Origin: JAPHTQ01 sp051747405
Lineage (GTDB): Bacteria; Pseudomonadota; Gammaproteobacteria; Thiohalomonadales; Thiohalomonadaceae
Length of the DNA stretch: 16,358 nt
Assembly (NCBI GenBank): GCA_051747405.1
Contig: JBNJGC010000047.1
Coordinates: forward strand, 1 to 16,358
Direction of reading: 5' to 3'
Shown here: positions 7,017-14,543 of the stretch, one piece after another
Numbering within the stretch: the first letter of the stretch is position 1
How the letters are laid out: the number at the start of each line of letters is the position of its first letter
Made by a program: the position numbers and the translations under genes
The notes under the pieces: model-generated
Database searches by the model: none
The model's input: only the letters and a program-made list of their open reading frames with translations
Told to the model about the DNA's origin: nothing

Positions 7017-7104
7017 GGTTGTGGGGTCAGGGTGAGCGCATACTTACGTAATACCCCGCGTACACCAGCGATGACAAAGTATGCGGTTGCCCTGGTTGTG
7101 GGGT
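7017..7104. repeat. Hairpin flanked by 11-base direct repeats in the 6926-7195 gap
   Basis: CGCATACTT (7037-7045) and AAGTATGCG (7077-7085) form a 9-bp perfect inverted repeat around 31 bases, and the pairing can extend outward through GGG/CCC with mismatches. The pair is bracketed by identical GGTTGTGGGGT copies at 7017-7027 and 7094-7104. The 270-base gap between the sensor gene and the FMN reductase contains no convincing ORF. The structure could be a regulatory leader, an operator or the remnant of a small insertion; the sequence alone does not decide. Confidence 0.5.
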
Positions 7105-7195
7105 TACCCTCGGCGCCACGCCACCCTCTTATGTGCCACAGTTGAATGAAAAGCGCACCGGGGTGTCAACTTTGCACGGCAGTAGGCGGCGCCTT

Positions 7196-7792
7196 TTAAA
7201 CAAGCCGTTGGGCCATCTTCTCTGCCTTCAGCCGTATGGCCCGGGGCAGCACCGGGTGGGGGCTGAGACCGGCCTTGCCGGTATAGAGGGTACCCACCGG
7301 GCGCGCACCGATGGTGCGGGCGGTCTGTTTAAGCTGGCTGACGCTATGAAAGGCCAGACGCGCCAGCGCTGTAGGGGCGGCACTGGAGCTGACGAGGATA
7401 GCCGGCTTGGGGCGCTCACCCGCCTTGCGGTGGCGCGGTGCCGGACGACCCCAGGGCCAGTAGGCGTAGACCACCAGCCGCTCCATGAAGCGTTTGAACA
7501 GCGCGGTGACGCTGCCGAAGTTGGTGGGGGAGGCGAGGATGTAGCCGTCGGCGGACTCGATCTTCTCCACCAGGGCCTGCATGGCATCGTGCTGAATGCA
7601 GTGGCCCGGTACGGTGCCGGGCTGCTGGGTACACTCGCGGCAGTTGAGGCAAAACTCGATGGGGAACTGGCGCAGCTGTATCACCTCCACCGAGGCGTGC
7701 TGCGCCTTGATGGCGTGAGCCAGGGCGGCGACCGCCTGATCGGTGATGCCGTTTTCACGATAGGCGCCATTGATAGCAAGAATGCGGGTCAT
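7196..7792 (-). CDS. NADPH-dependent FMN reductase / flavodoxin-fold protein with Cys cluster
   Basis: A 198-residue cytosolic protein of the NADPH-dependent FMN reductase family. It starts MTRILAINGAYRENGITDQA, the beta1-P-loop for FMN phosphate, and has the conserved SPTNFGSVTALFKRFMERL block (88-106), where SPxxxGxxxxxxKxFxxR contacts the isoalloxazine ring. A cysteine set Cys48, Cys51, Cys54 and Cys65 (CX2CX2CX10C) follows the second strand. That compact pattern recalls the [4Fe-4S] motif of archaeal iron-sulfur flavoproteins (CX2CX2CX4-7C), but the last gap is longer. Likely role: electron transfer or reduction of flavin, quinone or other small molecules. GGAGGAGAGG just before the ATG is a strong ribosome-binding site. 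A 44-base gap separates its start from the end of ndpA upstream. Confidence 0.86.
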   Translation of the reverse strand: MTRILAINGAYRENGITDQAVAALAHAIKAQHASVEVIQLRQFPIEFCLNCRECTQQPGTVPGHCIQHDAMQALVEKIESADGYILASPTNFGSVTALFKRFMERLVVYAYWPWGRPAPRHRKAGERPKPAILVSSSAAPTALARLAFHSVSQLKQTARTIGARPVGTLYTGKAGLSPHPVLPRAIRLKAEKMAQRLV

Positions 7793-7836
7793 CCTCTCCT
7801 CCGTTGAGTGCTGGGTGCTCCTGTTACTATAGCGTA

Positions 7837-8838
7837 CTAACCCTCTTGCAGGTGACCCTGTAGCTGTTTACGCAGGGCGCTGGGCAGGCCGCTGATGCTG
7901 AGGGTGTCGGTGTCGAGATCGTAGTGGACCCGCTTGTTCAGCTGGTAGGAGTTGAAGCTGATGGAGAGATCCTTCTCCCGCCCGGCAAATTTCACATAGC
8001 GGCGCAGGCTGCGCCGATCGAGCATCACCTCGGGCTGCTGCTCGGGGGTGTGCTCGCCCACGGTGCGCACGAAGGCGTCGGCGTCGATCGCCTCCATACT
8101 GCCGGCCAGCTCGCGCAGCTCGACCGGCGCATCCTGCTCCTCTCGCTGCATGCAGTACTCCACCACCTTATTGCGGTAGTCGTCCACCTGCTCCTCGGGC
8201 AACTCACGGGCGTAGGCCTCCACCCCCTCGAGAAAGGCGAGGGTAGAGGCCTGCTTGTCGATGCCATTGGCGAAGCCGGTCAGTTGTGCAAAGGCCTCAG
8301 CCGCGGGCGGGTTGCCCCGCGGCGGTAGCAGCGAGAGGTAGGCGTAATCGCGCCGTTCGCGCCACTCGTTCAGGTCCACTTTGATGCCGAACAGCGAGCT
8401 ACCGGTGTCGAGGCTGTAGCGGGTGACGATGTTCAGCCCCTGGTCCAGCGCCAGTTGCGGCGTCTGCCCGACCACGAAGAGGTGGAACAGGTGGTTGTCC
8501 AACGATTTTTCCAGATAGCACAACAGGTGGGCATCCAGCGCTGCCTTGTTCTGCTCAAGCCGCTGCATAAAAGCCTCGCTCAGTTGGTGGCTCAGCGCCA
8601 CGAACTCCCCTTGGTCGCCGAGCAGTGAGCTCAGCATCTGCTCCAGTGGCGCCGTGTCGTCCTCGGTGCTGAAGCTGCCATGCTCGCGGCTGATGCGCGA
8701 GAGAAAGCTCCCTTTGAGTTTGTCCAGCAGGCTCTCGCTGTGACCTTCGGTGGGCAGCTCGGTATCGCGCAGGTTGATTTGCCGCCCACTGTCGGGGCCG
8801 ATGGTGAGGTGGTGGGCAATGGCGTGCTGGATGGGCAT
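7837..8838 (-). CDS. yejK: Nucleoid-associated protein NdpA/YejK
   Basis: A 333-residue protein of the 37-kDa nucleoid-associated family (YejK in E. coli, normally about 335 residues). It starts MPIQHAIAHHLTIG, close to the usual 'I..A..H.L' opening. Family features are LLCYLEKSLDNHLFHLFVVG in the first half and SLRRYVKFAGREKDLSISFN near the C-terminus, with a TLSISGLPSALRKQL end. Known role: abundant cytosolic protein bound to the nucleoid, exact function unsettled. The frame stays open upstream across the fusA terminator; I chose ATG 8838 because homology begins there. No good Shine-Dalgarno is seen. The strong terminator at 8894-8925 means it needs its own promoter in 8839-8893, where I see no clear one. 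Confidence 0.93.
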   Translation of the reverse strand: MPIQHAIAHHLTIGPDSGRQINLRDTELPTEGHSESLLDKLKGSFLSRISREHGSFSTEDDTAPLEQMLSSLLGDQGEFVALSHQLSEAFMQRLEQNKAALDAHLLCYLEKSLDNHLFHLFVVGQTPQLALDQGLNIVTRYSLDTGSSLFGIKVDLNEWRERRDYAYLSLLPPRGNPPAAEAFAQLTGFANGIDKQASTLAFLEGVEAYARELPEEQVDDYRNKVVEYCMQREEQDAPVELRELAGSMEAIDADAFVRTVGEHTPEQQPEVMLDRRSLRRYVKFAGREKDLSISFNSYQLNKRVHYDLDTDTLSISGLPSALRKQLQGHLQEG

Positions 8839-8893
8839 AGGCTTTGGTATGGACGGTAAATGGGAGAGCAAAGGTAGCAAGTTCGCCACAAAC

Positions 8894-8925
8894 AAAAAAG
8901 CCCGAACATGGCTGTTCGGGCTTTT
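8894..8925 (-). terminator. Strong intrinsic terminator downstream of fusA
   Basis: AAAAGCCCGAACA (8896-8908), loop TGGC and TGTTCGGGCTTTT (8913-8925) form a perfect 13-bp stem. On the minus strand the stem ends in six T residues (complement of 8894-8899), so it ends the EF-G transcript about 44 bases after its stop. The four T residues on the plus-strand side allow weaker bidirectional activity. Confidence 0.93.
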
Positions 8926-8969
8926 CCTGGCCGGGCAGGGGGATGCCCGGTCGGTGGAGCGTCGGCGGC

Positions 8970-11051
8970 TTACGCCTCCTTGCGCTCCTTGACCTCCTTG
9001 ATGACCTCTTCGGCCACGTTGTTCGGGCACGGTGCGTAGTGCGAGAACTCCATGGAGAATTGGCCACGACCGGAGGTCATGGTGCGCAGGTCGCCGATGT
9101 AGCCGAACATCTCGGACAACGGCGCGTCGGCCTTAACCCGTACACCGGTGGCGCCCGGCTCCTGGGACTTGATCATGCCGCGGCGACGGTTCAGGTCACC
9201 GATGACATCGCCCACGTGATCCTCAGGGGTGAAGACGTCGACCTTCATGATCGGCTCCAGCAGCTGCGGGCCCGCCTTGGGGATGGACTGGCGGAAAGCG
9301 GCGCGGGAGGCGGTCTCGTAGGCCACGGCGGAGGAGTCGACCGGGTGGAAGCCACCGTCGAACAGGGTTACCTTGACATCCAGTACCGGGAAGCCGGCCA
9401 GGACACCCTCATCCATCATGGTCTTGAAACCCTTCTCTACCGCGGGCCAGAACTCGCGCGGTACGTTACCGCCGGTGACGGTGGACTCGAAGACAAAGCC
9501 GCTGTTCACCTCGCCAGGCTCGATGATGTAGTCGATCTTGGCGAACTGACCGGAACCACCGGTCTGCTTCTTGTGGGTGTAGCTGTCCTCGATACGCTGG
9601 GTGATGGTTTCGCGGTAGGCGACCTGCGGCTTGCCCACCTGGACGTCGATGCCGAAGGTGCGCTTGAGGATATCGATCTTGATATCCAGGTGCAGCTCGC
9701 CCATGCCCTTGAGAATGGTCTCGCCGGAGTCCTCGTCGGTCTCGACGCGGAAGGAGGGATCCTCCTGCACCATCTTGTTGATGGCGATACCCATCTTCTC
9801 GGCAGAGCCCTTGTCCTTCGGCGCTACGGCGATGGAGATAACCGGATCGGGGAAGACCATCGGCTCGAGGGTGGCCGGGGCCTTGGGATCGCACAGGGTG
9901 TGGCCGGTCTGGGTGTTCTTCAGGCCGATCAGGGCGACGATGTCGCCGGCCTGGGCCTGGTCGTACTCGATACGCTCGTCGGCGTGCATCTCCACGATAC
10001 GACCGATGCGCTCGGTCTTGCCGGTGTAGGTGTTGAGGACGGTGTCGCCCTTTTTCAGCGTACCGGAGTAGAGGCGGGTAAAGGTTAGGGCGCCGAAACG
10101 GTCGTCCATGATCTTGAACGCCAGGGCGCGCAGCGGCTTGTTCCGATCCACGGTGGCGAATTCACCGGTCTCGTTGCCCTCCAGGTCCACTTCCGGCTGG
10201 GGTTTGACCTCGGTCGGGTTGGGCAGGTAGTCGACCACCGCGTCGAGGATCAACTGCATGCCCTTGTTCTTGAAGGCGGAGCCGCAGAAGGTGGGGAAGA
10301 AGTCGAGGTTGATGGTGCCTTTGCGGATGCAGGCCTTGAGCTCCTCGACGCTGGGCTCTTCGCCCTCGAGGTACTTCTCCATCATTTCGTCGTCGGCCTC
10401 GACCGCGGTCTCGATCAGCGCCTCGCGGTACTCGGCGGCCTTGTCCTTCATATCGTCCGGGATCGCGGTGACCTCGTACTTCATCGGATCGCCGCTCTCG
10501 TCCCAGACGTAGGCCTCCTGGTTGAGGACATCGACCACGCCGGTGAACTGGTCCTCGATGCCGATGGGCAGCGTCATCACCAGCGGGCGGGCGGCCAGAA
10601 CCTTTTCGACCTGTTCGACCACGCGGTAGAAGTCGGCACCCATGCGGTCGAGCTTGTTGACGAAGATAAGGCGCGCAACGCCTGATTCGTTGGCGTAGCG
10701 CCAGTTGGTTTCGGACTGGGGCTCAACGCCGCCGGAGCCGCAGAATACGCCGATACCACCATCAAGCACCTTGAGTGAGCGGTACACCTCGATGGTGAAG
10801 TCCACGTGGCCGGGGGTGTCGATGATGTTGAAACGGTGGTCTTTCCAGAAGGCGGTGGTAGCAGCGGACTGGATGGTGATACCGCGCTCGGCCTCCTGGT
10901 CCATGAAGTCCATGGTGGACTCACCGTCGTGGACCTCGCCCAGCTTGTGGATCTTGCCGGTCAGTTTGAGGATGCGCTCGGTGGTGGTGGTCTTACCGGC
11001 ATCCACGTGGGCGAAGATGCCGATATTTCGGTAATGGGTCAGGTCTGTCAT
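8970..11051 (-). CDS. fusA: Translation elongation factor G, EF-G2 (FusB/EF-G1B) type
   Basis: A complete 693-residue EF-G. The GTPase motifs are intact: AHVDAGKT (G1, 14-21), RGIT (G2, 56-59), DTPGH (G3, 78-82, with the catalytic His) and NKLD (G4, 132-135). Domains II-V follow; domain IV contains the YETASRAAFR and GFHPVDSSAVA blocks and the C-terminal domain has RRRGMIKSQ. It catalyses GTP-driven translocation, and recycling with RRF. The N-terminus (MTDLTHYRNIGIFAHVDAGK) and phrases such as CGSGGVEPQSETNWRYANES fit the second EF-G of gammaproteobacteria (Vibrio EF-G 2, Pseudomonas FusB) rather than the str-operon form. Consistent with that, rpsL, rpsG and tuf are absent: the neighbours are ndpA and a divergent response regulator. 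No strong Shine-Dalgarno precedes the ATG. Confidence 0.97.
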   Translation of the reverse strand: MTDLTHYRNIGIFAHVDAGKTTTTERILKLTGKIHKLGEVHDGESTMDFMDQEAERGITIQSAATTAFWKDHRFNIIDTPGHVDFTIEVYRSLKVLDGGIGVFCGSGGVEPQSETNWRYANESGVARLIFVNKLDRMGADFYRVVEQVEKVLAARPLVMTLPIGIEDQFTGVVDVLNQEAYVWDESGDPMKYEVTAIPDDMKDKAAEYREALIETAVEADDEMMEKYLEGEEPSVEELKACIRKGTINLDFFPTFCGSAFKNKGMQLILDAVVDYLPNPTEVKPQPEVDLEGNETGEFATVDRNKPLRALAFKIMDDRFGALTFTRLYSGTLKKGDTVLNTYTGKTERIGRIVEMHADERIEYDQAQAGDIVALIGLKNTQTGHTLCDPKAPATLEPMVFPDPVISIAVAPKDKGSAEKMGIAINKMVQEDPSFRVETDEDSGETILKGMGELHLDIKIDILKRTFGIDVQVGKPQVAYRETITQRIEDSYTHKKQTGGSGQFAKIDYIIEPGEVNSGFVFESTVTGGNVPREFWPAVEKGFKTMMDEGVLAGFPVLDVKVTLFDGGFHPVDSSAVAYETASRAAFRQSIPKAGPQLLEPIMKVDVFTPEDHVGDVIGDLNRRRGMIKSQEPGATGVRVKADAPLSEMFGYIGDLRTMTSGRGQFSMEFSHYAPCPNNVAEEVIKEVKERKEA

Positions 11052-11466
11052 AACAATACTCTAGGTCACAATGAGATGAAAAAAATCCTTTGGCGACAAC
11101 CCTTTTTGTGGGTTCTGATCTGTACACACAAAACCGGTATACCACACCAGGGTGTTTCGCGAGGCGCATATCTTACAGGAAATGGGGGGCGACAGAATAG
11201 GGTGAAGTGCCGATTTGCACAGTTTATGGCCGCTTTTCGGTAAAATCCAGGCTATTTTCGTCCAATTCAGGTGATTGCTCCCCTCTCCGGGGCGGACTTC
11301 CCTGTGCCGGCGCTGTATCGCTGCTCCGACTCGGCGGTCATGCCCCCTATCTGCGCGGCGGTTCACATATTACACACTGTTTTCGGGTATACTCTCCCTC
11401 TTCGGAAGGAGGCGGGGGTATCAGCCGTCGCCATGTATTTGAGGAAGTCAGAGAGGTATCCAAGGG
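11052..11466. other. Divergent intergenic region between fusA and the response regulator
   Basis: About 415 bases with no convincing gene. It must hold a minus-strand promoter for fusA and a plus-strand one for the response regulator. Small hairpin potential exists at AACCCTTTTTGTGGGTT (about 11098-11114) and ACACCAGGGTGT (about 11144-11155). GGTATACC lies at 11136-11143. No confident fusA promoter was found; the best plus-strand signal is listed separately at 11388. The short ORFs here have no initiation signals or recognisable composition. Confidence 0.5.
11382..11394 (+). promoter_or_regulatory. Likely -10 promoter element upstream of the response regulator
   Basis: TATACT (11388-11393), five of six to the sigma-70 -10 consensus, sits inside TTCGGGTATACTC. 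It is 73 bases before the response regulator ATG. The -35 position (17 bases upstream) is ACATAT, a poor match. Almost the same 13-mer (TTCGGGTATGCTC) lies before the HhH gene at 15910-15922. Confidence 0.45.
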
Positions 11467-11979
11467 ATGAAACGTTTCGGTCTGGGCCGCCTATTTCAAC
11501 GTAACCCACACCAGCAAACCAGGCGGGAGCAGCCGGTACGCCAAGAGCCGCCGGTGACCAAACCGGCCACCGGTGTGACGCGCCTCAAGCCCAACCCCGG
11601 CACGACGGTGATGGTGGTGGACGACTCCAAGACCATTCAGGTGGTGCTTACCCGGCTGCTCTCCCGCCACGGCTACGAGACCCTCTCCGCCTACGACGGC
11701 GAGAGCGCCATCGACCTGGCGCGGAAGCATAAGCCGGCGCTGGTGCTGATGGATGTGGTCATGCCCGGTCAGAACGGTTTTCAGGCCACCCGCGAGCTGC
11801 GCCGCGACAGCGATCCCAAAATAGCCAACATGCCGGTGATCATCATGAGCGGCAATGCCCAGCCCACCGAGGAGTTCTGGAGCCGTAAGATCAAGGCCAA
11901 CGGCTTTCTGCCCAAGCCCTTCAGCGACGACGACCTGTTCAGCCGCATCGAGAAGCTGCTCTTCACCCAGGTGGACTAG
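11467..11979 (+). CDS. Single-domain response regulator (CheY/PilG-like REC)
   Basis: A 170-residue cytosolic protein. Residues 1-45 are a basic, Gln/Pro-rich, probably disordered extension with MKRFGLGRLFQR at the start. Residues 47-167 form a receiver domain with the full active site: Asp52 and Asp53 (VVDDSKT), phospho-acceptor Asp96 (LVLMDVVMPG), Ser128 (IIMSGNA) and Lys150 (FLPKPF). No DNA-binding or enzymatic output domain follows, so it acts by protein contacts, as CheY or PilG/PilH do. No histidine kinase is nearby. GAGAGG about 10 bases before the ATG is the ribosome-binding site. The amphipathic basic N-terminus is unusual for a lone REC protein and might anchor or localise it (inference). 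Confidence 0.9.
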   Translation: MKRFGLGRLFQRNPHQQTRREQPVRQEPPVTKPATGVTRLKPNPGTTVMVVDDSKTIQVVLTRLLSRHGYETLSAYDGESAIDLARKHKPALVLMDVVMPGQNGFQATRELRRDSDPKIANMPVIIMSGNAQPTEEFWSRKIKANGFLPKPFSDDDLFSRIEKLLFTQVD

Positions 11980-12089
11980 TGGTCCTCGCCACGACGGTCC
12001 GGCCCCTCGCGGCATTACGCCTACCACTTGCCCGCCGCCCGGGGTACTATCTGCCACCCTGTGTTAGACAATCGGGAGTCACCCACGGT

Positions 12090-12233
12090 ATGAAAATCTG
12101 GAGTCTGCTTCTCGGCGCCTGGCTAATCCTTCAGGGGCTGGCGGTGCTGCTGAATCTCAGCTTTCGCTACGATCAGCTGGTCATGGGGGCGCTGGCCCTG
12201 CTGGCCGGCGTCTTTACCCTCATCCGCAAATAG
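12090..12233 (+). CDS. Tiny two-helix membrane protein (47 aa)
   Basis: ATG at 12090 opens a 47-codon frame, MKIWSLLLGAWLILQGLAVL onward. It has two hydrophobic segments, about 3-22 and 30-44, joined by a short polar turn (NLSFRYDQ) and ending in IRK. This is the profile of a helical-hairpin membrane protein. GGGAG lies about 11 bases upstream of the ATG, a slightly long spacing. It ends 9 bases before the GTG of rluA, so the two are probably translated from one message. Function unknown; homologues of this size are usually hypothetical. Confidence 0.65.
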   Translation: MKIWSLLLGAWLILQGLAVLLNLSFRYDQLVMGALALLAGVFTLIRK

Positions 12234-12242
12234 CCGCTGCCG

Positions 12243-12866
12243 GTGTCGCTGCCCATCCTCTATCGGGATGAGACCCTGATCGCCGTCGATAAGCCGAGCC
12301 TGCTGCTGAGTGTCCCCGGTCGCGGCCCCGAAAAGCGCGACAGCGTGGTGACTCGGCTGGCGCAGGTGTATCCGGCTCTCCGCGAGGTCCACCGTCTGGA
12401 TTGGGAGACCTCCGGAGTGATGCTCTTGGCAATAACCCGCCAGGCCCACAGCGAGCTGAGTCGGCAGTTCCGTGAGCGGGAGGTGGAGAAGCGCTATATC
12501 GCGGTAGTGGCGGGGGAGCTGTCGGAGGAGAGTGGAGAGGTGGCGCTACCACTTCGCGCCGACTGGCCCAACCGCCCGCGTCAACGGGTGGATCTGGGGG
12601 AGGGTAAGCCCTCACTGACCCGCTGGGAGCGTCTGACGCACGGGGCGGGGTATAGCCGAGTGGCCCTGAGGCCAGTGACCGGTCGCACCCATCAGCTGCG
12701 GGTGCATATGGCTGCGCTAGGCCATCCGATACTTGGCGATCGCCTCTACGCGCCACCGTCGGTGGTGTCCATGGCGCCTCGGCTGCTGCTGCACGCCGAG
12801 GAGCTGGTGGTCAGCCACCCCATAAGCGGTGAGAGGCTCACCTTCGCCACAGCGGCCCCTTTTTGA
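12243..12866 (+). CDS. rluA: Dual-specificity rRNA/tRNA pseudouridine synthase RluA
   Basis: A 207-residue pseudouridine synthase that follows E. coli RluA (219 residues) nearly end to end: ILYRDETLIAVDKPSLLLSVPGR at the start, SRQFREREVEKRYIAVV, DWPNRPRQRV, then GRTHQLRVHMAALGHPILGDRLYA and MAPRLLLHAEEL. The catalytic Asp is Asp53 in HRLDWETSG. No S4 domain, as expected for RluA. Known activity: pseudouridine at 23S rRNA position 746 and tRNA position 32. The start is GTG at 12243, nine bases after the small membrane protein stop, without a clear Shine-Dalgarno, which suggests coupling. The ORF ends three bases from the convergent coiled-coil gene. Confidence 0.95.
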   Translation: MSLPILYRDETLIAVDKPSLLLSVPGRGPEKRDSVVTRLAQVYPALREVHRLDWETSGVMLLAITRQAHSELSRQFREREVEKRYIAVVAGELSEESGEVALPLRADWPNRPRQRVDLGEGKPSLTRWERLTHGAGYSRVALRPVTGRTHQLRVHMAALGHPILGDRLYAPPSVVSMAPRLLLHAEELVVSHPISGERLTFATAAPF

Positions 12867-12869
12867 TAC

Positions 12870-13496
12870 CTACGACTTTTTCTTGCTCGCCCGCCCCAGC
12901 ACATAGTTACCGCCGCTGCGGCGGATGAGCCAGCCCTGTTTGGTCAGGTTCTCCAGCATCTTGCCCAGATTGGTTGGCTTGAACTTGGCCGCCTGCAGCT
13001 TCTCCCGCAACAGCCCATCGCTGATGTAGGAGCGCCCCTTCATCATCTTGCGAATATGCTCCTTGAGCGTCTCCATTTCCTCGTCGCTGCGTGCTGCGCG
13101 GCTGCGCGCAGGGGGCTCTTTCTCCGGTTCCGGCTCATCCAACGGCGGCGGAAGCTCCTCGCTTGGCTCCTGCACGGGCGCTGCGCTGGCCTGTTTGGCC
13201 TCCTCGGCACGGCTGGCCGCCTTTTCACTCTCGACACCCAGCGCCTTTAGACGTTTGTCCACCAGGGCCAGCGCCTTCTGCTGCGACTCAAGCATGGAGA
13301 CCCGCTGCGCCTTGAGCTCCTCGATTTGGCGATCGAGATCGGCCAACGCCTCATCGTGCTTGCGCTCCATCTCGGTCCGCTCCGCTTTGAGCTGCTGGAG
13401 CTGCTTCTTCACCTGTGCCAGGCGCTCCTCCTCCTGCTCCTTTTTGCGGGCAAGTTCATAGAGCTCCTTGGCTGAAAGTTCCTCAAGATTCACCAT
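12870..13496 (-). CDS. Coiled-coil protein with C-terminal winged-helix-like domain
   Basis: No family recognised with certainty. The 208-residue protein has three parts: a long charged coiled coil (about 14-105, Lys/Glu/Leu heptads), a Pro/Glu-rich linker (about 106-138) and a compact C-terminal domain (about 140-203). That last part reads IRKMMKGRSYISDGLLREKL and then LGKMLENLTKQGWLIRRSGG, whose helix-helix-helix-turn-strand layout resembles a winged helix. It ends in a basic KKKS tail. Likely soluble and oligomeric; nucleic-acid binding is an inference. Only a weak ribosome-binding site is seen before the ATG. Its 3' end lies 3 bases from rluA's stop, in a tail-to-tail arrangement. Confidence 0.72.
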   Translation of the reverse strand: MVNLEELSAKELYELARKKEQEEERLAQVKKQLQQLKAERTEMERKHDEALADLDRQIEELKAQRVSMLESQQKALALVDKRLKALGVESEKAASRAEEAKQASAAPVQEPSEELPPPLDEPEPEKEPPARSRAARSDEEMETLKEHIRKMMKGRSYISDGLLREKLQAAKFKPTNLGKMLENLTKQGWLIRRSGGNYVLGRASKKKS

Positions 13497-13532
13497 TGGC
13501 TGTAAGGCTCGCTTCCTCTTCGGTTGCCAGTG

Positions 13533-13553
13533 GCGGCGTCTACGGGACGCCGC
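13533..13553. repeat. 8-bp GC hairpin in the 5' leader of the coiled-coil gene
   Basis: GCGGCGTC (13533-13540), loop TACGG and GACGCCGC (13546-13553) form a perfect 8-bp stem. AAAA follows on the plus strand, so on the minus strand the T-run precedes the stem. That is the wrong order for a minus-strand terminator, and there is no T-run on the plus strand. It lies 37 bases upstream of the coiled-coil start and may affect its leader. Confidence 0.5.
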
Positions 13554-13562
13554 AAAACGGGG

Positions 13563-13674
13563 CTATCTTACTGTAAAAGCTGTAAACAGAATGTGAATTC
13601 CTTCGCGCGGAGCGCGGTTGCCTCTAAATATAGCGCCTTAGTGGTGAATGCGTTGCTTTTTCTGCGTAAGATAG
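13563..13674. repeat. Long-range inverted repeat in the divergent gap
   Basis: CTATCTTAC (13563-13571) and GTAAGATAG (13666-13674) are perfectly complementary, 94 bases apart. AAAAGC/GCTTTT just inside them also pairs, with small gaps between. The element fills most of the 224-base gap between the coiled-coil and UPF0149 genes, which has no gene of its own. Origin unknown: it may be a miniature repeat or paired promoter elements of the divergent genes. Confidence 0.4.
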
Positions 13675-13720
13675 AAGCGAATTACCACCCCCTTATTCCA
13701 CACGCAGGATAGATGTACCG

Positions 13721-14272
13721 ATGTCCACGAAACCGCTAAGCGAAGATACGCTGACTGAGCTCGATCAGTTTCTCCTCTCCGAAGCCTGTGATGAGACCAC
13801 GCTGGCCATCGACGAGGCCCACGGCTTTCTTACGGCAATGCTGCTTGCCCCCATCGCACGGGAGGATGAGGCCTGGCTGTCGCAGATCTGGGGAGAGCCG
13901 GACTTTGTTGATGCCGCGCAGCGTGAGCGGATGGTCGGCCTGATGGGCGCGCTTATCGACGAGATCGCCTCCACGCTCTCGCAGCGGCGCGAGTTTGAGC
14001 CGCTGGTGATTGAGACCGAAGAGGAAGAGGAGGGGGCGACCGTGGAGAGCTACGAGGGCTGGTGCCTCGGCTTTATGCTGGCGCAGGAGCAGCACCCCGG
14101 ACCCTGGCAGCAACTGCCGAAGAACGAGCAGGGGCTGCTCGCCCCGATGGCGCAGTTGGCGCTTCAGGCCAGTGACGAGGAGCCGCCGATGGGCGAGGAT
14201 GAGTATATGCAGTGGGTGGAGTTGATCCCGGGGGCGGTGATGGGGCTGTACGGTTACTGGCACGGCGGCTGA
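13721..14272 (+). CDS. UPF0149 family protein (YgfB/YecA-like)
   Basis: A 183-residue acidic cytosolic protein. The family hallmark IDEAHGFLTAMLLAP (30-44) and a second block WCLGFMLA (114-121) are clear, with WGEP between them. A Glu-rich stretch (98-105) separates the two halves. The C-terminal SEC-C zinc motif of YecA is absent, so it is the short, YgfB-like form. Known biology of the family is thin: YgfB relatives in Pseudomonas affect the expression of a beta-lactam-resistance amidase, others are uncharacterised. AGGA lies about 11 bases before the ATG. Nothing here ties it to a specific pathway. Confidence 0.88.
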   Translation: MSTKPLSEDTLTELDQFLLSEACDETTLAIDEAHGFLTAMLLAPIAREDEAWLSQIWGEPDFVDAAQRERMVGLMGALIDEIASTLSQRREFEPLVIETEEEEEGATVESYEGWCLGFMLAQEQHPGPWQQLPKNEQGLLAPMAQLALQASDEEPPMGEDEYMQWVELIPGAVMGLYGYWHGG

Positions 14273-14280
14273 ACCGCTCC

Positions 14281-14499
14281 GTGCCGCCTCTTCCCGGGCT
14301 ACTGAAGGGAGGCCCTAAACGTGAACATAACGAGCAGCGCCGCCAACAGACGCTGCAGCTGATCGCCGATATCGCCGCAGAGATGGACACCGCGCAGCAG
14401 GCGCACCTGAGTCAGGCCCTGCGCGACTGGGCCGGTGAGTTCGAGTCGCTGGCCTGCAGTGTGGCGGCTGAGCCCGCAACCGCCGATGGGCGGATATAA
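14281..14499 (+). CDS. Short ORF resembling the C-terminus of DUF6279 proteins (possible remnant)
   Basis: A 72-codon frame from GTG 14281, or 95 codons if started at GTG 14212 inside the UPF0149 gene. Its core KREHNEQRRQQTLQLIADIA followed by TAQQAHLSQALRDWAGEFES resembles the last part of DUF6279 proteins, where an 'HN..R...L......QR.HL...L..W..D...L' pattern is usual. Those proteins are lipoproteins of roughly 250-300 residues, so most of the gene would be missing. An AAGGGAGG at about 14306 is out of phase: the GTG that follows it (14321) opens a frame that soon stops. So this may be a truncated or decayed gene, or a short real protein with an unusual start. The family match is from memory and moderate. 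Confidence 0.42.
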   Translation: MPPLPGLLKGGPKREHNEQRRQQTLQLIADIAAEMDTAQQAHLSQALRDWAGEFESLACSVAAEPATADGRI

Positions 14500-14543
14500 A
14501 CACGAAACAACCGTTTTATGTGAGGGGACACAAAGGCTTGCCA

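Noticed and set aside
8839..9030. N-terminal extension of NdpA to 397 residues
   Set aside because: The extension would run through the fusA terminator and the end of fusA. Family similarity begins at MPIQHAI (8838).
8970..10088. Long plus-strand ORF opposite fusA and similar antisense ORFs elsewhere
   Set aside because: They are shadows of strongly conserved coding frames in GC-rich DNA and show no recognisable domain or initiation signal.
11207..11504. Short ORFs between fusA and the response regulator
   Set aside because: No ribosome-binding site, no domain or membrane pattern, and one overlaps the response regulator out of frame.
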